Part shown: positions 42,787-51,160 of the stretch, piece by piece
Numbering within the stretch: position 1 is the first letter of the stretch
Layout of the letters: every line of letters starts with the position of its first letter
Assembly (NCBI GenBank): GCA_018402565.1
Contig: JAGYIQ010000002.1
Span: 372,001 to 436,000, forward strand
Source: Pirellulaceae bacterium
Lineage (GTDB): Bacteria; Planctomycetota; Planctomycetia; Pirellulales; Pirellulaceae
Length of the DNA: 64,000 nt
Direction of reading: 5' to 3'
Made by a program: the position numbers and the translations under genes
Notes under the pieces: generated by a model
Told to the model about the DNA's origin: nothing
Databases searched by the model: none
Seen by the model: only the letters and a program-made list of their open reading frames with translations

Positions 42787-43303
42787 TGGTCTCGTCGCCC
42801 TTCTTCCAATTGCACGGGCAGAGTTCATCGGACTGCAGAGCGTCCAGAACCCGCAGGATCTCGGCCACGTTGCGACCGGCACTCAGGGCATTGGCACAGG
42901 CCCATTGAATGATGCCATTGGGGTCAACCAGGAAGGTGGCTCGCAGGCAGACGCCTTCTTCGGGATGCAGAATTCCCAAATCGGCCGAGAGCTTCTGGGC
43001 GCCGATCAGCGGGAACTTGAGACCCTTCAGGTCGTCGTGGCTTTGGCACCACGCCAGGTGGGAGTACTCGTTGTCCGTGCTGCCGCCGACCACTTCGCAA
43101 TCGCGGTCCTTAAATTCACCTAATTGCTTGTTGAACTCGGCAATTTCGGTGGGGCAGACGAACGTGAAGTCTTTGGGATAGAAGAAATAGGCGACCCACT
43201 TACCGGCGTAGGTTTGGTTATCGACCTTGGTCAGGCTCTTGGAGTCCGATCCAATGTTGGCGTGGCATGAAAACGTGGGGAATGCTTGTCCGACAGTCAG
43301 CAT
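42776..43303 (-). CDS. AhpC/Prx1-type 2-Cys peroxiredoxin
   Basis: 175 residues. The peroxidatic cysteine is C50 in the motif DFTFVCPTE. C-terminal cysteines occur in ELCPCNW (C162 and C164), one of which is the resolving residue. It reduces H2O2 and organic peroxides in the cytosol. A further cysteine lies in HLAWCQSHDD. The ATG at 43303 has AGAGGTAAC upstream. The minus-strand TATAGT near 43384-43389 could be the -10 of its promoter, but the -35 is poor. It is convergent with pyrD, with an 11-bp overlap and no room for a terminator. Confidence 0.93.
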   Translation of the reverse strand: MLTVGQAFPTFSCHANIGSDSKSLTKVDNQTYAGKWVAYFFYPKDFTFVCPTEIAEFNKQLGEFKDRDCEVVGGSTDNEYSHLAWCQSHDDLKGLKFPLIGAQKLSADLGILHPEEGVCLRATFLVDPNGIIQWACANALSAGRNVAEILRVLDALQSDELCPCNWKKGDETIKV

Positions 43304-43709
43304 AAAGTTACCTCTGCTAGTGATTTTGTGGTTGGTTCAGACGAACGGGCGCGGACTGGCCTTCAGCCGCGCGACTGGGCTGTACTATACCGATTTTTGG
43401 CTCTGGGCTGTAGGGGCGTCAACTTGCCGCTCCCCGGCCGCATCGCCGTCCACTGACGACTGCCACGGGGATTGCCCTTGTTCCCCGCTGGCATTTTCCC
43501 TACCCTCCACCCCGAATCCGAGGAACCGGCCAGCGTTCGTCCGCTGTCGACGGTTTCCGGGTAACCGTTCACGCCTCGCTGAGCCGGCGAGCGAGCCAAC
43601 CACTGTGCCCTAGCGGCCAGCTGCCGGCTCGTGCCTGCTGCGTGGCGTCAGCGGTTACGCCTTCGCGGCGTTTTCCCGCCCTGCCTCCATTCGCAAGGAT
43701 GCGAATATC
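43304..43709. other. Intergenic region upstream of secretin and peroxiredoxin
   Basis: Contains the divergent promoters of the peroxiredoxin and secretin genes. A TATAGT hexamer on the minus strand is the only clear promoter element. No gene and no repeat array are seen. Confidence 0.45.
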
Positions 43710-46700
43710 GTGAAAAAACAGCAGCAACTGTCGCAGCTTGGGGCTGTCCTGTTGACCTTGGCTTGGTCCCCTCTGGTGGCCAGTCTCTCGCCTCACGGCG
43801 CCAACACCGGGGTTGCCCCTGGCCCGCTGGCCCTGGGCTCAACCTCCGCCGCGACCGCTCCAGCCAGCGGTTCGGGCACCGGTTCGAATGTCTCAACGAT
43901 CGGTTCTGTCCGCCAAACGTCCCCCGGCCGCGTTTCCGACGACACGACTTGGCAGACCATCCAAGTTTCGGCCGGCCAACTGGATCAGGCGGAGAGCCTG
44001 TTGCAGGACCTGTTTGGCAACCGCGGCGACACTTCGATTCTCGTGGACCGCCGTCGCCAGGAGCTACGTGTTTCCGGTCCACCCGAGGTCCAGCGACAAG
44101 TGCAACGTGTCTGTGAAGCCTTTGGCTACCGCGTGGGCAGTACCACTGCCACGCCGCCGGCTGCCGCGACGTCGGGGACAAACGCGTCGGGGACAAACGC
44201 GGGGGGGACAAACGCGGGCATTTTGGCTCCGCGAACCGGAGGCCTGCCTCCTGTGCCGCCCCTGAGCCAAGCCACGGGCTCGATGACCCGTTCCGTTCCG
44301 ACGGCGGGCTTGAACCATGGCTCGCTGCCCAGCGTGCCTGGCCTGAACTCCGCCAACAGCGGCTCGGCCCGCCTGCTACCGGCGTCCGGCACGGCCCCCT
44401 CCAACACCGAGAACTCAGCAACGGATGCGGCGACAACCACACAGCGAACGTTGGTCGTGCCCGCCTCCCAGCATCGCTCTTACATCGATCGGATTACGGC
44501 CCTATTGGGCGGCAAACTGCGCCGCTCGACCGGGGGCAACGGGCAGTCAACCTACGTGTACGCCGTCGACGACCAACGATTTGCTTCGATTGACTTGAGC
44601 GACACCGGCCACGAACTGCGGTTCGAGGGGGATCCGGCCTTGGTCCGCCAATTGGAGGCGTTGACACGGGCTTTGCTGACGACCGGCCAGAGCTCCGAGT
44701 CAGCCGTGGGTTTGGTCCGAGCCGCACGAACCGATCGACGTCAGTTGGCGCGGGCCTTGGAGGCCTACATGCAATCCAACTCGTCGCAACCGCCCCCACT
44801 CGGCGAAACGATTCCGGCCACGCCGGCACCAGCGACACCGCCCGGCTTGACCCCGCGTTCGTCCACCGACCCCACGCCCCGCTCGCCGGCGGCCGGCATT
44901 CCGGCTCCTCGCTTGGTCCGCCCCCTTTCGGAATCGTCGGCCGAGCGTTCTCGTGTCGAGCCCGCCAGTTTTCTCAGCTCCCTTGTCCGTCAAGACTTGG
45001 ATGTCCCCGGCGCGGCATTGGAGTTTCAAGACGAAGGTGGCCGGCCAGGAAACTTGCCTGACTTCGGCCGCAACATCGAGCTGGAGTTTCTCCCCGACCT
45101 GGACGTAATCATTCTCCGCGGTCGCAATCAAGATTTGGAACAATTGGCGGAAATCATCCAACAATTGGAGCTATTGAGTGAACAAACCCAACCGGAGGTC
45201 GAAGTCTACCCCCTGCAACACGTCAACGCCGATGCGATGGCTGCCCTGATCACGCAGGTGAACACGGATCTGATCCGCGGTCGGCAAGGCCGAGTCTCAC
45301 TGACGACTCTGAGCAAGCCCAATGCGCTGCTGTTGATCGGCTGGGGTGATGCCGTTGTGGCCACCAAAGACTTGATCGCCAAGTTGGACCAACCGGTGGC
45401 CCCCGAGACGCAGTTCAAAGTTTACTCATTGAAGAACGCCACCGCGGCCACGGTGCAGACCTCGTTGACCACCTACCTGACCAACCGCCCCGGCTTGGGC
45501 CTGCGGGCTCGCGTGATGCTGGATGCCCGCACCAACGCCCTGATCGTCAACGCTGCACCGCGAGATTTTGAAGAGATCGATCGCTTGATCGCCGAGATGG
45601 ATCGTCCCGAAGGGATGGCCACCTCGCGCGGACAAGTCGTCGCCGCCAAACACGTGCTGGCCAGCGACCTGGCCCAGACCTTGCAGTTGGCCATCAGTGC
45701 CATTCAAACCGGCGATAGCCGCTCGGCCATCCTCGAGCTGCTGACCATCGATGCCTCGGGGGCCGAGGTCATTCGCTCCGGGGCCTTGGACAATGTCTCC
45801 ATCACCGCGCAACCGCGGACCAATTCGGTGCTGTTGACAGCCCCACCCGAATCGTTGCCGCTGTTGTTGTCGCTGTTGGAACAATTGGATCAACCGGGTT
45901 CGGCGGCGCAGATGAAGATCTTCAAGATCGTACACAGCGACGCCGCCAGCATCGTGCAAGTGCTGCGCTCGCTGCTGCCATCGGAGACCACCACCACCCA
46001 ACCCTTCCGTTTGCCAAACAGTGGCTTGGCCAGTTCGGTGGTGCCCTTGCGATTCTCCATCGACACCCGCACCAACAGCGTGTTGGCGATTGGCAACGAA
46101 GCCGACTTGAATGTGGTGGAAGCATTGATCTTGCGATTGGATGAACAAGGGGTACTGGATCGCAAGACGGTCGTCTACCATTTGAAGAACGCTCCGGCCC
46201 GAGACATCTCAGCCGCCATCAATCAATTCTTGCTGAATCAACGGCAGTTGAACCAGGCCTCGCCGGGCGCGACCAACCCGTACCAACAGTTGGAACAAGA
46301 AGTCATCATTGTCCCCGAACCCGTGGGCAACCGCTTGATCCTCAGCGCCACCAGTCGTTACTTCGACGAGGTATCCAGCCTGATCGAGAAACTGGATGAA
46401 GCACCGCCCCAGGTGATGATTCAAGTGTTGATCGCCGAGGTCGCCCTCAACAGTGCCGACGAATTCGGGATCGAATTGGGTATCCAGGACACGGTGCTGT
46501 TCGATCGCAGTCTTCTGGGAGATCTGCTGACCACCGTCAACAGCACGGTGACTTCCACCCCCGGTGGTGTCGTGACGGTGACTGAAGAGATCATTCAAGC
46601 CGCCTCGAACCAACCCGGCTTCAATTTCAACAACACGGGCCCGCTGGGCAACAGCGGCTCCAACAAGGCCTTGGCCAACAGTAGCGCCACCGGCGGCCAA

Positions 46701-47597
46701 GGCATCTCCAATTTCTCGGTGGGACGAATCAACAACGAATTGGGATTCGGCGGCTTGGTGCTCTCGGCCAGCGGTCGGAACGTGTCAGCCTTGCTCCGAG
46801 CCCTGCAGGAGTCGCGTCGCCTGGAGATTCTCTCGCGACCTCAGATCCGCAGTCTGGACAACCAACCGGCCTACATTCAAGTCGGTCAAAAGGTCCCGCG
46901 AATCACTGGTTCGGTGGTCAATCAAAACGGTCAAACCAATACCGTTGATCTAGAAAATGTCGGCTTGATCCTGGGCGTCACGCCGCGGATCTCGCCGGAC
47001 GGTACCGTTGTCATGGAAGTCGATGCCGAAAAAAGCCAATTGGGCACGGAAATCGATGGCATCCCCATCACCGTCTCCAACGACGGCACGATCATTCGCT
47101 CGCCGCGGATCGAAACAACCACGGCGCAAACCACCGTCAGCGCCGCCAGTGGCGAGACGATTGTGCTGGGTGGCTTGATCTCGAAGTCCACGCAAACGGT
47201 CAATCGCAAGGTGCCCTGGTTGGGGGACATTCCGTTGTTGGGGCGACTGTTCCGCTTCGACAGCAACATCGGCAAACGCACGGAATTGGTGATCATCCTG
47301 ACACCGCACGTGATTCGCTCCTCGTACGACAGCGAACGCATCAAGGAGCTGGAGCTGGCGCGAATCAGTTGGTGCGCGGCCGACGTGTACGAAATGCACG
47401 GCGACATCAACTTGGAGCATCGGTTCTACGACATGGACGCGGAGACCCACGTGGTGTATCCCAATGGAGCGCCGCCGGAACTGCCGCAATTGGAACCCGC
47501 CCCACTGGAACCGGCACCGCTGGAACCGCTGCCGACCAACACCCTGCAGCGTGGCAGCCCGAACCGCGGAGTCAACGGGCGCAGTGCCCCGCGTTGA
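43710..47597 (+). CDS. Giant secretin (GspD-like)
   Basis: 1295 residues from a GTG start, with AAGGA upstream; a signal peptide (KKQQQLSQLGAVLLTLAWS) follows. About eight short alpha/beta modules precede the pore: two divergent ones (about 80-145 and 248-330), one at about 450-490, and five clear secretin-N1 modules (starting near VEVYPLQHVNADAM, FKVYSLKNATAATV, VVAAKHVLASDL, MKIFKIVHSDAASI and VVYHLKNAPARDI). The C-terminal secretin domain (about 905-1200) shows VMIQVLIAEVAL, VGQKVPRITGSVV, VGLILGVTPRISPDG and VPWLGDIPLLGRLFRF, then ELVIILTPHVI. Proline-rich low complexity links the N-terminal parts, including an in-frame 15-bp repeat (GTNASGTNAGGTNAG). It forms an outer-membrane gate. No GspC, E, F or pilin genes are adjacent. 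Confidence 0.92.
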   Translation: MKKQQQLSQLGAVLLTLAWSPLVASLSPHGANTGVAPGPLALGSTSAATAPASGSGTGSNVSTIGSVRQTSPGRVSDDTTWQTIQVSAGQLDQAESLLQDLFGNRGDTSILVDRRRQELRVSGPPEVQRQVQRVCEAFGYRVGSTTATPPAAATSGTNASGTNAGGTNAGILAPRTGGLPPVPPLSQATGSMTRSVPTAGLNHGSLPSVPGLNSANSGSARLLPASGTAPSNTENSATDAATTTQRTLVVPASQHRSYIDRITALLGGKLRRSTGGNGQSTYVYAVDDQRFASIDLSDTGHELRFEGDPALVRQLEALTRALLTTGQSSESAVGLVRAARTDRRQLARALEAYMQSNSSQPPPLGETIPATPAPATPPGLTPRSSTDPTPRSPAAGIPAPRLVRPLSESSAERSRVEPASFLSSLVRQDLDVPGAALEFQDEGGRPGNLPDFGRNIELEFLPDLDVIILRGRNQDLEQLAEIIQQLELLSEQTQPEVEVYPLQHVNADAMAALITQVNTDLIRGRQGRVSLTTLSKPNALLLIGWGDAVVATKDLIAKLDQPVAPETQFKVYSLKNATAATVQTSLTTYLTNRPGLGLRARVMLDARTNALIVNAAPRDFEEIDRLIAEMDRPEGMATSRGQVVAAKHVLASDLAQTLQLAISAIQTGDSRSAILELLTIDASGAEVIRSGALDNVSITAQPRTNSVLLTAPPESLPLLLSLLEQLDQPGSAAQMKIFKIVHSDAASIVQVLRSLLPSETTTTQPFRLPNSGLASSVVPLRFSIDTRTNSVLAIGNEADLNVVEALILRLDEQGVLDRKTVVYHLKNAPARDISAAINQFLLNQRQLNQASPGATNPYQQLEQEVIIVPEPVGNRLILSATSRYFDEVSSLIEKLDEAPPQVMIQVLIAEVALNSADEFGIELGIQDTVLFDRSLLGDLLTTVNSTVTSTPGGVVTVTEEIIQAASNQPGFNFNNTGPLGNSGSNKALANSSATGGQGISNFSVGRINNELGFGGLVLSASGRNVSALLRALQESRRLEILSRPQIRSLDNQPAYIQVGQKVPRITGSVVNQNGQTNTVDLENVGLILGVTPRISPDGTVVMEVDAEKSQLGTEIDGIPITVSNDGTIIRSPRIETTTAQTTVSAASGETIVLGGLISKSTQTVNRKVPWLGDIPLLGRLFRFDSNIGKRTELVIILTPHVIRSSYDSERIKELELARISWCAADVYEMHGDINLEHRFYDMDAETHVVYPNGAPPELPQLEPAPLEPAPLEPLPTNTLQRGSPNRGVNGRSAPR

Positions 47598-47668
47598 TCG
47601 TTGCCGCCACGCCTGTCCCTCACTCGCTGCCCCCCCCTGCCCCACTGGCCACGTTTCGGAATCGCCCG

Positions 47669-49138
47669 ATGTCACCTTCCCGCCCGCAACATCATTGGTA
47701 CTTGTTAGGCTGGTTGTGCTTGTGGCTGGCGAGTACCGGCTGCTCGTCGTTGACCACCACCAAGACCGACGCCAAACCCTGGCCCTGGTCCCAGCCGGAA
47801 GCTGAACCGAAGCTGCCGGCCAGGATTCTCGCTATCTGGACCGATGCGGTACACCACCAAAGTGGCCAAAAGGCGCAGCGTGGGTTTGGGGGCCGAATCA
47901 TCTTTTATGCCGAGGCCGACGGCGATCCGATCCGCGTGGATGGGAAATTGATGATCTATGTCTTTCCCGATGAGCCAGGCACCGATAACGCCGTTCCAGA
48001 CCGCATGTTTGTGTTCCGCGCCGATGAACTGCAGCGGCATTACAGCAAGAGCAGCTTGGGCGATTCGTACAGTGTCTGGTTGCCGTGGGACGCGGTGGGC
48101 GGGCCGTCGCGTCAGCTGACCCTGATCGCGCGCTTCGATGGCACCAACGGTGGCACCGTGATGTCGGACCCCGCCAAGAAAATGTTGCCCGGTGTGTCGC
48201 GGCGGGTCGATCCCAACGCCACACCCGCCTCGACCGACCCGCGCAGCCTGCGGACGGCGGCCGCGGGAGATCCGAGTGAAACGAACGACGCAAGGAGCCC
48301 CTCAAACCTCAGTTCGCAACAATCGATCGATACAACGGCGACATCGGGATCCGCGCCCGACTTCGCCGACACGCCGGCGCCTCCCAGGTCGATGCCACAG
48401 GCGCCGCGACCGTTATCCCCAGCCGCAGCGACAACAGCCCCGCGTTCCATCGCGGACTTCTTGAGACAACAGTCCGCCGGCTCGGATGAAGATGAGACAA
48501 CCGACAAACAAGACAGGCCCACGGCCAATACGATTCAGCCCGTCGGTTATTGGAGCCCGAACGAGGAGCCCGCCCCGCGCGACAATGGGACCCCAGCGGG
48601 CGATTCGCGAGTCGAGACGATCGACTTGGGACAGCTGCAATCCAATCGTACAGGGACGATCTCTGTCCCCAACCATTGGCTCCAAAACCGATCGATGGCG
48701 GAGGTTGCGACCGACGAAGAGGCAGCCGCAGAATTCGTGCAACGCAGTGATAACGCCACGGTCTACTACGGGCGACCCGGCCAAGGCGTCCCGACGACTC
48801 TGGGGGCCGGTCGTTCTCACGAGCCAACCACCAATCGCTTCGGCGAATCGCCGCCGCGCGGCAACTCCGCTCCGCGAACAAGCTTCAACACCGCCTCAGC
48901 ACCGAGATCGTTCGCCGACCGCGGTGCGGCCCCGTCCGATCGACTCGAATCGGGGACCAGCGACCAGGACGCAGGCAGTCAGGGCTCTGGCGATCCGTAC
49001 AACGGAGAACAATGGCCACGCCAAAGTCGCACGTTGGGCTCCAACCGCCGGTCCATTGCCGAACAACGCCAACAACAGATTCGCCAGATCCCGCAGAACC
49101 GTCCCGGCATGAATCCCCAAGCGTCGCCCCGGCTGTGA
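47669..49138 (+). CDS. Lipoprotein downstream of secretin
   Basis: 489 residues from the ATG at 47669. A signal peptide ends in the lipobox LASTGC (Cys25). Residues ~50-200 are a folded domain (ARILAIWTDAVHHQSGQKAQRGFGGRIIFYAEADGDPIRVDGKLMIYVF, SVWLPWDAVGG, LIARFDGTNGGTV) that recurs downstream of planctomycete secretins but that I cannot name. The rest (200-489) is low-complexity Pro/Ser/Arg/Gln sequence. It lies 71 bp behind the secretin gene, so a pilotin-like or accessory function at the outer membrane is inferred from position only. Confidence 0.75.
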   Translation: MSPSRPQHHWYLLGWLCLWLASTGCSSLTTTKTDAKPWPWSQPEAEPKLPARILAIWTDAVHHQSGQKAQRGFGGRIIFYAEADGDPIRVDGKLMIYVFPDEPGTDNAVPDRMFVFRADELQRHYSKSSLGDSYSVWLPWDAVGGPSRQLTLIARFDGTNGGTVMSDPAKKMLPGVSRRVDPNATPASTDPRSLRTAAAGDPSETNDARSPSNLSSQQSIDTTATSGSAPDFADTPAPPRSMPQAPRPLSPAAATTAPRSIADFLRQQSAGSDEDETTDKQDRPTANTIQPVGYWSPNEEPAPRDNGTPAGDSRVETIDLGQLQSNRTGTISVPNHWLQNRSMAEVATDEEAAAEFVQRSDNATVYYGRPGQGVPTTLGAGRSHEPTTNRFGESPPRGNSAPRTSFNTASAPRSFADRGAAPSDRLESGTSDQDAGSQGSGDPYNGEQWPRQSRTLGSNRRSIAEQRQQQIRQIPQNRPGMNPQASPRL

Positions 49139-49204
49139 ACCATCGTCAAAAATCGGCAACTCATTGCCTGACGGTTCCCTAGTCGACACTCGACACGCTT
49201 CGCG

Positions 49205-49921
49205 CTACTCCCCAGCGACGACTTGGATCTGATTGACGACGCGGGACACCCCGGGCTGAAAGCTCATCATCAACTCGGCCACTTCCCGTTGGCGCGGTTC
49301 GCGGACAGCACCACTTAAATAAACGGTCCGCTGCTCCAATCTCACTTGGATATCGTCAGCTCCGGTTCGGGCGACCATCTTGGTCCACTCGGGAACCAAC
49401 GTGGGGATGCCAGGCGAAGCGTCATTAGTGGCCAGAGGGTCGGGCGGAGCCGTCGCGTTCGAATCGCTCCGACCGCTGGCGACAAGTCGATCTCGTACAA
49501 GATACGCATCGGCGGAGACCGGTGGCAGCAGCAACTGCAACCGCGGCGCGTAGGGCTGGGTAGCGGCCGCGGGAGCCAAGGGTCGGTTGATTTGTCGGGA
49601 TGGATCGACGGCGGGTGGCAAGCTTTCGACCGCCGAACGCACGCGACCAGATTCAATCACAGCTCCCGACCCCACAAAGCGAGTCGTCGCCTGATCGGCG
49701 CCAACAAAATCGCCCGGCCGTCGGCTCTCACGGAGGAAGCGTTCGCCGCCAGTGATCCCCCCAGCCGTCTCCGCGGTGGCCGCCACATCTTGCAAGCGTT
49801 GCGGCCCGGCCTGACGTTGCAGCGGCCGCCCAAACGTCCGCTGTTGGGCTTCCGATGTCGCCGCCCCCCAACTGGCCCAAACCAAAACGAGCATCCAAAA
49901 CGGGCGATGCCATCGCTGCAT
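49205..49921 (-). CDS. Exported BON-domain protein
   Basis: 238 residues from the ATG at 49921 (GAGAGAGG upstream; a longer frame starts 6 codons earlier). A signal peptide (WHRPFWMLVLVWASWG, cleavage after TSEA) is followed by ~150 residues of low complexity, and a C-terminal BON-type module: VRLEQRTVYLSGAVREPRQREVAELMMSFQPGVSRVVNQIQV. BON domains bind membranes or phospholipids, as in OsmY. Antisense to the secretin-lipoprotein pair but adjacent to it, it may belong to the same envelope assembly; the opposite strand makes co-regulation uncertain. Confidence 0.8.
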   Translation of the reverse strand: MQRWHRPFWMLVLVWASWGAATSEAQQRTFGRPLQRQAGPQRLQDVAATAETAGGITGGERFLRESRRPGDFVGADQATTRFVGSGAVIESGRVRSAVESLPPAVDPSRQINRPLAPAAATQPYAPRLQLLLPPVSADAYLVRDRLVASGRSDSNATAPPDPLATNDASPGIPTLVPEWTKMVARTGADDIQVRLEQRTVYLSGAVREPRQREVAELMMSFQPGVSRVVNQIQVVAGE

Positions 49922-50217
49922 GTTTGCGGCCTCTCTCAATGGTATCCAATGGTTTCCAGAATCCGCACGGGCCTGGCTGGCGCCGGTGCTCTGCTCTTGA
50001 ATCGTCTGGCAGACCGCCGCTTCTAAACCAAACCTCGCCGAGCCGTTGTCATCCTCCGCTGCGCGGCAAGCTGTACGGATTGTAGCAAACTTTACCGCAT
50101 CTTTGCGGAACCTTCGCCAAAAATTCGCAGCTCATCCGGAAAATACACACCCCTTGGCCTGGTCGCCGTAAGCCCAGGCCATCGTGAACGAGACATGAAG
50201 AAACGAGGAAGAGAAAC

Positions 50218-50940
50218 ATGCGATTGTCGAAGCACCTTTGGTTGGTCGGTATCCTCTGTGGGATCCCGTTGGGCACCAACAACGTGAACTGGGCCCAGGA
50301 GTCGGCGAAACCCGCCACCACAGCCAAGGAGGCAACGGGGCGCAGCGTGCAATGGAATAGCAATGTCTTGGTCCGAGAACTGGCTCTGGCCGTCGGTCAC
50401 CCACTGGTCCAGCAGGAGCTGGAATTACTGCCGTATCAAATCGAGCAGCTGAAGCAGTTGCAGTACGACCTACAAGCCGAGGTCACAAAGGTCGCTCGCG
50501 AGTACGCACGCACCCGACCTGCCGACCGCGATCGTGGACTGGCAGAACTCTACGAGCGCACACGCGACGAGATCGGGCGAGCCTTGCTACCCAAACAGGT
50601 CACTCGATTAGAACAAATCGCGGTCCAAAGCTTGGGTCCGATGGCCGACTCGGAAGACGGCATGGCCCTGGTCACCTTGCTCTCGCAGCCGATGGTTCGC
50701 AGTGAGTTGGAAATCAACGACGACGAAATCGCGTCGCTGCAGACGCTGTCTCAGGAGCAGGCCGAGAAATTGAAGCGAGAGATCGCGGAGCTGCGAGCTC
50801 GAGCCAACAAGACCGTGCTGTCTGGCCTCAGCGAGGAGACTCGCCGCAAGATTCTCCAGTTGGTGGGCGAGCCGTTTGACTTTGGCGATTATCAGCTTCA
50901 AGCCGGCGGCGTGATTCGACGCAGCAAAGACTCGAAGTGA
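50218..50940 (+). CDS. Exported helical protein of unknown function
   Basis: 240 residues. A signal peptide (MRLSKHLWLVGILCGIPLGT) is followed by an almost entirely helical protein (LLPYQIEQLKQLQYDLQAEVTKVAREY, GLAELYERTRDEIGRALLPKQVTRLEQIAVQSL, TLSQEQAEKLKREIAELRARANKTVL) with likely coiled-coil stretches. The repeated helical blocks with LP-containing starts resemble the periplasmic chaperone-like proteins seen in planctomycetes. No enzyme motif is visible. GAGGAAGAGAAAC precedes the ATG, a strong ribosome binding site. The divergent BON-domain gene lies 296 bp upstream. Confidence 0.75.
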   Translation: MRLSKHLWLVGILCGIPLGTNNVNWAQESAKPATTAKEATGRSVQWNSNVLVRELALAVGHPLVQQELELLPYQIEQLKQLQYDLQAEVTKVAREYARTRPADRDRGLAELYERTRDEIGRALLPKQVTRLEQIAVQSLGPMADSEDGMALVTLLSQPMVRSELEINDDEIASLQTLSQEQAEKLKREIAELRARANKTVLSGLSEETRRKILQLVGEPFDFGDYQLQAGGVIRRSKDSK

Positions 50941-51096
50941 AGAACATGCGAAGTTTACATGAGGTTCGTTAAGCTCCAGTCACACGAGCTTCAAATATGA
51001 TGGACCATTAAGTTGTTATGATGTTATATGAACTGAAACTTCGTCGATAGTTCATCTGGTTGTACCGGCTACCTTAACATGCCGTTGATAGCATGT

Positions 51097-51146
51097 GGGC
51101 CGTGGTTGACTCCACTTCGGAGTTGCCCACGGCCCGTTTTCTTTTT
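51097..51146 (+). promoter_or_regulatory. Terminator-like hairpin in the leader of the next gene
   Basis: GGGCCGTGG (51097-51105) pairs with CCACGGCCC (51127-51135), and an inner ACTCC/GGAGT extends the stem, followed by TTTTCTTTTT (51137-51146). The ribosome binding site GAGGAG begins only 2 bp later, so there is no room for a promoter between the hairpin and the start codon at 51161. It is either a terminator of the upstream gene with read-through, or an attenuator. Confidence 0.7.
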
Positions 51147-51160
51147 AGAGGAGCTAAGGC

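Noticed and set aside
49346..50026. Plus-strand frame of 226 codons
   Set aside because: Antisense to the BON-domain gene, which has a signal peptide and a clear domain.
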